DNA from: Erysipelotrichaceae bacterium
Lineage (GTDB): Bacteria; Bacillota_I; Bacilli_A; Erysipelotrichales; Coprobacillaceae
DNA length: 6,596 nucleotides
NCBI GenBank assembly: GCA_021202205.1
Contig: JAJQDJ010000117.1
Location: forward strand, 1-6,596
Direction of reading: 5' to 3'
Of the stretch, positions 1 through 5,528 are shown piece by piece (within the stretch, counting starts at the first letter, position 1; each line of letters begins with the position of its first letter). Below the pieces are notes generated by a model that saw nothing but the letters and a program-made list of their open reading frames with translations, did not search any database and was not told the DNA's origin. Position numbers and translations under genes: made by a program.

Positions 1-47
1 ATAGCACATATTTTTAATTTTTCATAGTTTTTCATAAACTTTTGACT

Positions 48-611
48 CTACCTTTCATGAATAATATAGGTATGTGTTAATACTTTACCTACATTTTTTG
101 CAAGTAAACATAATAACTTGTATTCAATAGGGGTTAAATGCAACTCGTCATTATTAAGATAAACACAACCCAAATTATAATCAATCTTTAAGTCACCATT
201 GATAAATATAGAACTTTCTTTATCAGATAAACCTCTTATATAGTTTAATCTTCTTAATGTTACTCTTAAACGAGCTAATAACTCCTCTACCGAAAAAGGT
301 TTAGTAAGATAATCATCTGCGCCTGCATCCAATGCTTCAATCTTGTCACTATCTTCACTTCTTGCACTAATAACAATAATAGGCATATTAGACCATGATC
401 GTATCTTTCTAATAATATCAACACCATCCATATCAGGTAAACCCAAATCCAACAAAACAATATCAGGATTATGCGATGAGGCTTCTAGTAAAGCACTGGC
501 ACCATTTTGTGCTAGTAGATATTTATAATCATGAGTTGATAATGTTGTAGAGATAAGATTTCTAACAGCTCTATCATCTTCTACAATTAATTTTGTTGGT
601 TTATTCTTCAT
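48..611 (-). pseudogene. kdpE: KdpE-like OmpR-family response regulator, C-terminally truncated
   Basis: This is the response regulator partner of KdpD, which normally binds promoter DNA after phosphorylation. The 187-residue product has a complete receiver domain (about residues 5-120): acidic pocket EDD at 11-13, phospho-acceptor Asp55 in LLDLGLPDMDG, switch Ser82 and conserved Lys104 in LTKPF. The winged-helix domain begins near residue 138 and includes LTPIEYKLL and GKVLTH, but the frame stops at TAG (48-50) where IWG and the recognition helix and wing should follow. KdpE proteins are usually about 225-235 residues, so about 40 are missing and DNA binding should be lost. The start at 611 is chosen because KPTKLIVEDD begins the family there and a strong AAAGGAGG lies 9 bases upstream. 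It overlaps the kdpD end by 11 bases, the usual translationally coupled arrangement. The identification as KdpE is supported by the sequence style and the kdpD neighbour. The truncation could be decay or a base-call error. Confidence 0.85.
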
Positions 612-960
612 ACAAAGCAACCTCCTTTGTTGGTAATGTAATTCTAAATATAGAACCATGAGGATCATGATCCAAAACAGTAATGGTACCATGATGAGAA
701 TTGATAATAGACTTACATAAAGCCAATCCCAAACCCAAACTTCTATGACTATCTGCCACTTTTTGATTTCCTGTATAAAACATATCAAAAATATGAGGTT
801 TGTTTTCATCAGGAATTCCTATTCCATTGTCAATCACACTAAGCATAACATTTTGATCTTGCGGTGTCACTTTAATCTCAATAACTGAATCTTTAGGTGT
901 ATATTTGATAGCATTATCTAACAAATTAAAGATAACCTGAATAATGAGTCTTGCATCCAC
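601..960 (-). pseudogene. kdpD: kdpD fragment D: HATPase_c ATP-binding domain
   Basis: This is the kinase catalytic domain of kdpD. It has the N box NLLDNAIKYTP, the G1 box DNGIGIP, the F box region HIFDMFY and the G2 box LGLGLALCKSI, followed by a normal family ending (GSIFRITLP). All ATP-binding motifs are present. The piece opens at an internal GTG in VEVDARLIIQ, and correct kdpD coding in this frame extends back to 1074. It ends at TAA 601, 11 bases inside kdpE. By itself it would lack the phospho-acceptor histidine. Confidence 0.8.
621..628 (-). promoter_or_regulatory. Strong Shine-Dalgarno of kdpE inside the kdpD 3' end
   Basis: On the minus strand the sequence reads AAAGGAGG followed by 9 bases and the ATG at 611. 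It lies inside the last codons of kdpD and fixes the kdpE start, ruling out the longer in-frame upstream extension. Confidence 0.8.
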
Positions 961-980
961 TTCTACTAAAATAATATCTT

Positions 981-1607
981 CTAAAGGTTCATAAGTAATA
1001 TAATGTTGTAATGTTTTTCTTTTTGTATGCTCGATAGCCTCTTGAATAAGTTCATCAAGAACTTCATGTTCAAATTTAATTTCATCGTACCATTTTCTAT
1101 TCTCGATACAGATAAAAGATTTTCGACCAAACTACTTAACCACATAGCATCATTATACATATCTGTATAAAGCTGTTTCTTTTGCATATCATCCAAGTTT
1201 TCTTCCTGTGTTAAAAGCATACCTGCATTACCAGATATAGACGTTAAAGGTGTTCTTAAGTCATGAGATATCGATCTTAATAAATTAGCATGAAATTGTT
1301 CATTTTGAGCTCTTAAATCAGCTTTCGCTTTTTCTTTATTAGCATAATCTATTTCAAATGCTTGTCCTGTTTCTCCAAGTAAAGATAGCAAGATACAATA
1401 ATCAAATGAATCCAATGGTTCTTTTGATATTCTTATACCTATAATACCGTATATTTTATTATTACTAGAAATAGGTAAATAAAGACATTGAGCATGATCG
1501 AAGGTTTCTGTTGTGGCTCCAGCCTGCTTATGATGATCATAAACCCATTCTACCACTTTTATTTCATCATTGTTGATAAAATCACATTTTTTTCTTCCAT
1601 CATACAA
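981..1607 (-). pseudogene. kdpD: kdpD fragment C: GAF-like remainder and DHp (phospho-acceptor) domain
   Basis: This piece carries the rest of the GAF-like region (DFINNDEIKVVEWV, LYLPISSNN, GIIGI) and the dimerisation/phosphotransfer domain with SISHDLRTPLTSISGNAG. The phospho-acceptor is His115 of the piece, encoded at 1263-1265. LVENLLSVSRIENGTMKL closes the DHp domain. After about 1078 the frame is wrong: the next frame reads FEHEVLDELIQEAIEHTKRK and continues into the HATPase piece, so the last 30 or so residues here are artefact. It has no start signal of its own. Confidence 0.8.
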
Positions 1608-1801
1608 ATGACTGGTTTTTCTATTTTATTATTAATAATAGGATAGAATACCATATCTTTTTTTAATAATCTTGATAATTGATGATTGATAACATTAATA
1701 ATACCTTCAACATTATTTTCCTGTTGTAATAATTGATTGGTTTCTAACATAATCTTTGTACGATAAGCTGTTTGTGCTGAACTTTTAGCATTTTGATTCA
1801 C
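1559..1801 (-). pseudogene. kdpD: kdpD fragment B: linker after membrane block and start of GAF-like region
   Basis: This open piece carries the linker helix after the fourth membrane segment (NQNAKSSAQTAYRTKIMLE), then the beginning of the GAF-like domain (NVINHQLSRLLKKDMVFY). Correct kdpD coding in this frame already begins near 1833, where AAYITSTLTVRV continues the truncated fourth membrane helix. It ends at the A run at 1587-1593; the final residues before TAA at 1559 are out of frame. It has no credible ribosome binding site of its own and is a piece of kdpD rather than a gene. Confidence 0.75.
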
Positions 1802-1809
1802 TCTAACAG

Positions 1810-3000
1810 TTAATGTACTTGTAATATAGGCTGCTTGATAAATGTCATAGGATACCCTGAACCATAAGCAGCTAAAGAAAACTGTGGTGTAGTAAAAAAG
1901 AAATTAAAGATCAAAACACTAGCTATAGAAGTTACCAGACTATAAATTCTAGCGGAAGTGAGCATTGCAGTTAATAAAACACCTAATAGATAAACAGTAA
2001 TAATATTGGCTTCACTAAAACCTAAATAATGAAACAAATAACCTATAAGCGTCACTTCTACTAGAATAAGAATACTTTTAATCGTGTCTGATAAAGTAAT
2101 TTTATGAGACGTTATTGATTGTTTTGTTTTATAGGTTGTATAACCATGAACAGGTATAATATAAATATCTAAATCAGGTGTCATTTGAATTAGTTGTTCC
2201 ACTAAATTTGTCTTTAAAGATGAAAACATATGTTCTTGACGACTATGTCCTAAAACGATCTTTGTAATATGAAACTTACTAGCAAATTCTGATATTTGAT
2301 AAGCAATATCATCCCCTTTGACTGTTTCTATATCAGCATTAAACTGAGTTGCTAAGGCTATATTTTCTTTCAAACGTTCTTTTTCTTGCGATGACGTTTG
2401 ACGATTTGTTTCAACATATAGTGCTGTTAAATGAGCATTTAATGCTTGAGCCATATAAGCAGCATTACGAATGACCTTGGAATTTGTAGGGGATGCACTT
2501 AAACATACTAATATATGTTCATCTGTTAATAGTGGATTGTATCCCTGCTTTGTTTCTAAACGTTCCATGCATCTTTTCATTGCCAGTTGTCTTAATTGAT
2601 TCAATTGGTCCAAACGATATGTATTCATCATATCATGAGGCGATTTATCAATAAATTCAACCTCATCAGCCTTATCAAATATATAATCAGGAATACGTTG
2701 AACTTTTTTCTCTAATATACTTTCTACAACATCATTCAATCCCTCAATGTTTTCTACCAATAAACAAGTATAAACATGAATTCCTGCATCTAATAATTCT
2801 ATAATATCCTGATATCTTTTTTTATGTCTAGAAGTTGCCGCATTATCACCAATCATATCTTCTATAACTATAAAATCAGGAGATAATCTTAAAGCATCAT
2901 CCACGTCAAAAATATGATCATCATTAAGATAATCTAATGAATATTCATTAAAATCATTGGATAATTCACCAATTTTAACATCAAATCCCTGTTGTTTCAT
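1810..3000 (-). pseudogene. kdpD: kdpD fragment A: N-domain, Usp domain, membrane helices 1-3
   Basis: This is the longest open piece of the broken kdpD, 396 codons between the in-frame TAA and the first frameshift. Residues 1-125 are the KdpD N-domain, with SRHKKRYQDIIELLDAGI and IPDYIFDKADEVE very close to the family. The Walker B region reads FIVIEDMIGDN instead of the usual LVDELAHTN. Residues about 162-285 are a Usp domain holding SAS (168-170), twenty residues, then LTALY (191-195). This matches the SxS-x20-FTAxY c-di-AMP motif reported for S. aureus KdpD, with Leu for Phe. Three hydrophobic helices follow at about 308-326, 331-349 and 352-371. The last 8 or so residues after GYPMTF are out of frame. 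The listed ATG is internal; the real gene start is at 3096. If translated alone, this piece would have sensing domains but no kinase. Confidence 0.8.
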
Positions 3001-3104
3001 ATCATAAGCTGATTATAACATATGTGATATGATATCTTTATGATAAGTATAGCTAAAAAATATCTTTAATTTTCCCTTAATTAAACGCTGTGCCATACTC
3101 TCAT

Positions 3105-3110
3105 CCCCTC
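3105..3110 (-). promoter_or_regulatory. Shine-Dalgarno deciding the kdpD start
   Basis: GAGGGG on the minus strand lies 8 bases before the ATG at 3096. From that ATG the frame reads MAQRLIKGKLKIFFSY, which aligns with the normal KdpD beginning (GKLKIFFGYAAG). This shows the gene starts upstream of the internal TAA, not at the later ATG at 3000. Confidence 0.75.
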
Positions 3111-3123
3111 TACTTGATTATTA

Positions 3124-3132
3124 ATTATACCA
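3124..3132 (-). promoter_or_regulatory. Extended -10 promoter for kdpD
   Basis: On the minus strand the sequence reads TGGTATAAT, a perfect extended -10 (TGn plus TATAAT). Transcription would start near 3117, giving a leader of about 20 bases before the kdpD ATG. No convincing -35 hexamer is seen at the right distance, as expected for an extended -10 or activator-dependent promoter. Confidence 0.6.
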
Positions 3133-3157
3133 TGAATTTTATAAATCTCATATAAAT

Positions 3158-3245
3158 AAAAATCTTACAATATTAAAAAAGTATTAAGATTTTTTTCTTT
3201 ATGTTTTCTTAATATCTTTTCATGTTTCGCTTATAACTTCTTAAT
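3158..3245. promoter_or_regulatory. Candidate operator array of TCTTA motifs between the divergent promoters
   Basis: Four copies of TCTTA occur: plus strand at 3163-3167, minus strand at 3185-3189, plus at 3207-3211 and plus at 3239-3243. Their centres are 22, 22 and 32 bases apart, close to whole helical turns. The first two form a perfect 10-base inverted repeat (AAAAATCTTA at 3158-3167 and TAAGATTTTT at 3185-3194). The second and third form an 8-base one (TATTAAGA at 3182-3189 and TCTTAATA at 3207-3214). The third and fourth form a direct repeat TTCTTAAT (3206-3213, 3238-3245). This position suits binding by KdpE or another regulator. The region is very A/T-rich, so chance similarity is possible. 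Confidence 0.4.
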
Positions 3246-3253
3246 TCATTCAC

Positions 3254-3262
3254 TGATATGAT
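3254..3262 (+). promoter_or_regulatory. Extended -10 promoter for the ktr operon
   Basis: TGATATGAT is an extended -10 (TGn plus TATGAT, one mismatch from consensus). The start point would be near 3269, leaving a leader of about 18 bases before the ATG at 3287. The area around 3234-3240 has no good -35 hexamer, which fits an activator-dependent promoter, with the nearest TTCTTAAT motif at 3238-3245 overlapping that place. Confidence 0.55.
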
Positions 3263-3272
3263 GAAATTAGAT

Positions 3273-3278
3273 AAGGGG
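3273..3278 (+). promoter_or_regulatory. Shine-Dalgarno of the 37-residue membrane peptide
   Basis: AAGGGG is 8 bases before the ATG at 3287, the same spacing as at kdpD. It supports the small reading frame as a real translated gene. Confidence 0.65.
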
Positions 3279-3286
3279 ATGAGAAT

Positions 3287-3400
3287 ATGCAAGATATCGC
3301 AATGGCTTTTGTATTTATTCTAGCACTCATTATAGGTGATATTATTATGAAAATGACAGATGATTATCTTGATAATAATAGAGAGGATGATCAAAAATGA
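3287..3400 (+). CDS. 37-residue single-helix membrane peptide, first gene of the ktr operon
   Basis: I do not recognise this gene. It encodes 37 residues: a short N-terminus (MQDIA), one hydrophobic helix at about residues 6-24 (MAFVFILALIIGDIIMKM), and a charged, acidic tail rich in Asp, Glu and Asn. It has a good Shine-Dalgarno and a promoter just upstream, and its TGA overlaps the ktrB ATG as ATGA, so translation is probably coupled to ktrB. The size, single helix and position before a K+ transporter subunit recall KdpF, the small stabilising peptide of KdpFABC, but no sequence homology is claimed. It could stabilise or modulate KtrB, or act as a leader that sets ktrB translation. Confidence that it is translated is fairly good; its function is unknown. 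Confidence 0.65.
   Translation: MQDIAMAFVFILALIIGDIIMKMTDDYLDNNREDDQK
3381..3386 (+). promoter_or_regulatory. Shine-Dalgarno of ktrB inside the small upstream gene
   Basis: GAGAGG lies 10 bases before the ktrB ATG at 3397 and within the acidic tail codons of the 37-residue peptide, consistent with coupled translation. Confidence 0.55.
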
Positions 3401-4773
3401 ATGTTGTGGAAGTTCATAAACCTAAAAAGAAAAAACAATTCTCTACCGTAAGAAGAATAGCATTAAGTTTCTTAATAGTGATATTTATAGGTTCTATTTT
3501 ATTAACATTACCTATTTCTAATAAGAATAATAATGTTCCATATATTGATCATCTATTTGTTGCTGTGAGTGCAACTTGTGTAACTGCTTTGGTACCATTT
3601 TGTATTGTAGATCAATATAGTATGATTGGCCAAATAATCGTACTCATTCTAATACAGATTGGTGGTTTGGGGTTTTTGACACTCATGAATCTAACATTAG
3701 TGTTATTAAAAAGAAAACTGACGTATGAAAGTAAGATGCTCATGCAAGAAGCATTGAATCAAAATAGTGTTTCTAATATTGCAGGTTATATGAAACAGGT
3801 TATTCAATATACGCTATTTTTTGAAATAACAGGTGCAATACTATTATCGATTCAATTTATCAGTGAATTTGGAATCGTCAAAAGTATATATTATGGTATA
3901 TTTCATAGTGTATCTGCTTTTTGTAATGCTGGTTTTGATTTATTAGGCAGTACATCATTAATCAATTATCAAAGTAATATATTAGTGAACATAGTGATTA
4001 TGGGATTGATTATTGCTGGTGGTTTAGGTTTTGTAGTATGGGTAGACTTAACAAATTGTTTCAAGAAACACAAGAAAAAAATATATCAGTATCTATCATT
4101 AGACAGCAAGATTGTACTTATGATGACAGGTGGTTTATTAATGATAGGTACTATCGGTTTCTTCGCATTGGAATATAATAATCCTGATACGATTGGAAAT
4201 ATATCTATTGGTTATAAATTACTAACTAGTTTATTTCAATCAACAACACTTAGAACAGCTGGTTTTTGCACTGTTGATATGTATTCATTACGTAATCCTA
4301 CAAAACTATTATGCAGTATGCTGATGTTTATTGGTGGATCTCCCGCTGGTACTGCAGGTGGTATGAAAACGACGACATTGATGATTATGATTCTCTATAT
4401 TCGTACTTTATTATTAGGTCATAATCATTTAACGATTATGGATAGAACTATTTCAGATCAATTGGCCAAGAAATCTTTAACAATTGCTTTAATCAGTTTC
4501 TTTATATCATTGATTGGATTATTTCTATTATCAATATCTGAATCATGCGATTTTATCAATATCATGTTTGAAGTCTATTCAGCCTTTGGTACAGTCGGTT
4601 TAAGTGCTAATGTCACAAGTAGTCTTACATATTTTGGTAAAATTGTAGTTATGTTACTGATGTATACAGGACGTATTGGTCCTTTAACAATGTTGCTTGT
4701 ATTTACACAACGTTATCATCAAAATAAAAGAAAGGAAATGACATATCCTAGTGGAGAAGTCTTATTGGGTTAA
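3397..4773 (+). CDS. ktrB: Potassium uptake protein, TrkH/KtrB family membrane subunit
   Basis: This is the K+-translocating membrane subunit of a Ktr system; it works as a dimer on the KtrA ring. The 458-residue length is normal for KtrB and there are four helix-loop-helix repeats. Pore loops are visible: P1 SATCVTALVPF (residues 58-68), P2 SAFCNAGFDL (about 175-184), P3 QSTTLRTAGF and P4 SAFGTVGLS. The intramembrane gate loop GGSPAGTAGGMKTTT and the IQIGGLGFLT stretch are well conserved, and the ending YPSGEVLLG fits the family. P2, P3 and P4 keep the selectivity-filter glycine; in P1 the usual Gly of CVTGL is Ala64 (GCT, one base from GGT). It starts with ATGA overlap on the small membrane gene and is followed four bases later by ktrA. 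It lacks the N-terminal extension of long TrkH. Family assignment is secure, and pairing with ktrA makes the KtrB name more likely than TrkH. Confidence 0.93.
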   Translation: MNVVEVHKPKKKKQFSTVRRIALSFLIVIFIGSILLTLPISNKNNNVPYIDHLFVAVSATCVTALVPFCIVDQYSMIGQIIVLILIQIGGLGFLTLMNLTLVLLKRKLTYESKMLMQEALNQNSVSNIAGYMKQVIQYTLFFEITGAILLSIQFISEFGIVKSIYYGIFHSVSAFCNAGFDLLGSTSLINYQSNILVNIVIMGLIIAGGLGFVVWVDLTNCFKKHKKKIYQYLSLDSKIVLMMTGGLLMIGTIGFFALEYNNPDTIGNISIGYKLLTSLFQSTTLRTAGFCTVDMYSLRNPTKLLCSMLMFIGGSPAGTAGGMKTTTLMIMILYIRTLLLGHNHLTIMDRTISDQLAKKSLTIALISFFISLIGLFLLSISESCDFINIMFEVYSAFGTVGLSANVTSSLTYFGKIVVMLLMYTGRIGPLTMLLVFTQRYHQNKRKEMTYPSGEVLLG

Positions 4774-4777
4774 TAGT

Positions 4778-5443
4778 ATGAAAAAGAAACAATTTGTTGT
4801 ATTAGGTTTAGGTGTATTTGGTGAAACAATAGTGAAAACATTATCAGATTATGGTCATACGGTGATTGCAATTGATAATAATGAAGAACATGTTGAAAAT
4901 GTTGCAGAATATGCAACGAGAGCTATCATTGGCGATGTGACAGATGAAGAATTTTTAAGAGAATTAGGGATTGAAGAGTTTGATGTGGGTATTGTAGCTA
5001 TAAATCATTTGGAAGAAAGCTTATTAGCTGTTATTAATCTTAAAGAAATTGGTATTCCTTATATTATTGCCAAAGCTAAAAACGAGCGTTTTCAAAGTAT
5101 TTTAGAAAACTTAGGAGCAACTCGTGTCATTCGTCCCGAAAAGGAAATGGGTGTGAGAATAGCAAGACAATTATTACGAAAAAATATTGCTGATTTGGTT
5201 GAAATTGATGATAATAATTGTATTGTAGAAATGAGCGTCCCTGTTTCCTGGGTTGGTCATAAGATTATTAATTTGAATTTAAGACATAAGTATAATATTA
5301 ATTTATTAGGTAAAAGAAATTTAAATACAAATGTTTTAGAACTTGGTATTGATCCTCAATATGTCATTAAACAAAATGATCGTTTTTTGATGGTAGCAGA
5401 AACGAAGAAAATAGAAGATTTAGATTTTTCATTAAGAGTCTAA
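4778..5443 (+). CDS. ktrA: Ktr/Trk potassium uptake regulatory subunit, KtrA (RCK domain protein)
   Basis: This is the cytosolic gating subunit that forms an octameric ring under KtrB and opens the pore with ATP or NADH/NAD bound. The 221 residues match the usual KtrA size. Residues 1-135 are the RCK_N Rossmann domain, with VVLGLGVFGETI (GxGxxG) and an acidic AIDNNEE end of strand 2 that binds the ribose. Residues about 140-221 are the RCK_C domain (IVEMSVPVSWVGHKI, LRHKYNINLLGKRN, QNDRFLMVAE), a domain type known to bind c-di-AMP in B. subtilis and S. aureus KtrA. The ATG at 4778 is chosen because MKKKQFVVLGLG is the normal family beginning. A GTG at 4751 would add nine residues inside ktrB. 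No Shine-Dalgarno is close to 4778, so expression probably depends on ribosomes finishing ktrB four bases before. The frame is intact. Confidence 0.93.
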   Translation: MKKKQFVVLGLGVFGETIVKTLSDYGHTVIAIDNNEEHVENVAEYATRAIIGDVTDEEFLRELGIEEFDVGIVAINHLEESLLAVINLKEIGIPYIIAKAKNERFQSILENLGATRVIRPEKEMGVRIARQLLRKNIADLVEIDDNNCIVEMSVPVSWVGHKIINLNLRHKYNINLLGKRNLNTNVLELGIDPQYVIKQNDRFLMVAETKKIEDLDFSLRV

Positions 5444-5476
5444 ACTCATAGCAGAGAAAACTTAACTATTAGTTGA

Positions 5477-5506
5477 TTGAGATAATCACATTATACATGC
5501 TATCAT
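5477..5506 (+). promoter_or_regulatory. Promoter of the XRE regulator gene
   Basis: TTGAGA at 5477-5482 (one mismatch to TTGACA), an 18-base spacer, and TATCAT at 5501-5506, with an extended -10 TG at 5498-5499. The start point would be near 5513, immediately before the ribosome site. A short inverted repeat TGATT-gagat-AATCA (5474-5488) overlaps the -35 and could be an operator for the XRE protein. No convincing terminator was found between ktrA and this promoter. Confidence 0.5.
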
Positions 5507-5514
5507 ATAACCAG

Positions 5515-5521
5515 AAGGGAG
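5515..5521 (+). promoter_or_regulatory. Shine-Dalgarno of the XRE regulator
   Basis: AAGGGAG sits 7 bases before the ATG at 5529 and fixes this start. Confidence 0.7.
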
Positions 5522-5528
5522 AATAATT

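Larger units (their letters stand above)
601..3096 (-). pseudogene. kdpD: KdpD-type sensor histidine kinase, disrupted by one nonsense codon and three frameshifts
   Basis: KdpD is a membrane sensor kinase for K+ limitation that phosphorylates KdpE. The gene can be followed from ATG at 3096 (GAGGGG 8 bases upstream) to TAA at 601. In order there are a KdpD N-terminal domain, a Usp domain, membrane helices, a GAF-like region, DHp with SHDLRTPLT, and HATPase_c. Four lesions interrupt it: an in-frame TAA at 3013-3015 (codon 28), a frame change near 1834-1838 inside the fourth membrane helix, one in the seven-base A run at 1587-1593, and one in the A run at 1075-1077. Each frame change has the sign of a 1-base (modulo 3) loss. 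Rejoined, the protein would be about 830 residues, near or slightly under the usual KdpD size. The N-terminal ATP site is also degenerate: SYTYHKDII replaces the Walker A GxxGxGKT. No kdpFABC is in the window, and the divergent neighbour is a Ktr operon. The KdpD identity is secure. Whether the lesions are real or sequencing errors cannot be settled here. Confidence 0.85.

Noticed and set aside
343..528. Plus-strand open frame of 61 codons
   Set aside because: It lies wholly opposite the kdpE receiver domain, has no ribosome site or recognisable product, and is a shadow of the real minus-strand gene.
612..809. A 66-residue N-terminal extension of kdpE
   Set aside because: These codons overlap the kdpD HATPase domain in another frame, the translation is not family-like, and the strong Shine-Dalgarno points to the ATG at 611.
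981..3096. Programmed frameshifting or stop readthrough to make full-length KdpD
   Set aside because: Four separate events would be needed in one gene, without slippery sites backed by stem-loops, and readthrough at TAA is inefficient. Decay or sequence error is simpler.
3158..3194. The 10-base inverted repeat followed by a T run read as a terminator
   Set aside because: The stem is almost all A/T with a 17-base loop and it lies between two divergent promoters, where no transcript should end. An operator is more likely.
4751..4777. GTG start for ktrA adding nine residues
   Set aside because: KtrA proteins begin at the MKKKQFVVLGLG-type sequence; the extra residues overlap ktrB and resemble nothing in the family. 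It is kept only as an alternative.
5444..5528. Rho-independent terminator after ktrA
   Set aside because: Only a four-pair AACT/AGTT palindrome is present and there is no T run after it, so a terminator cannot be supported.
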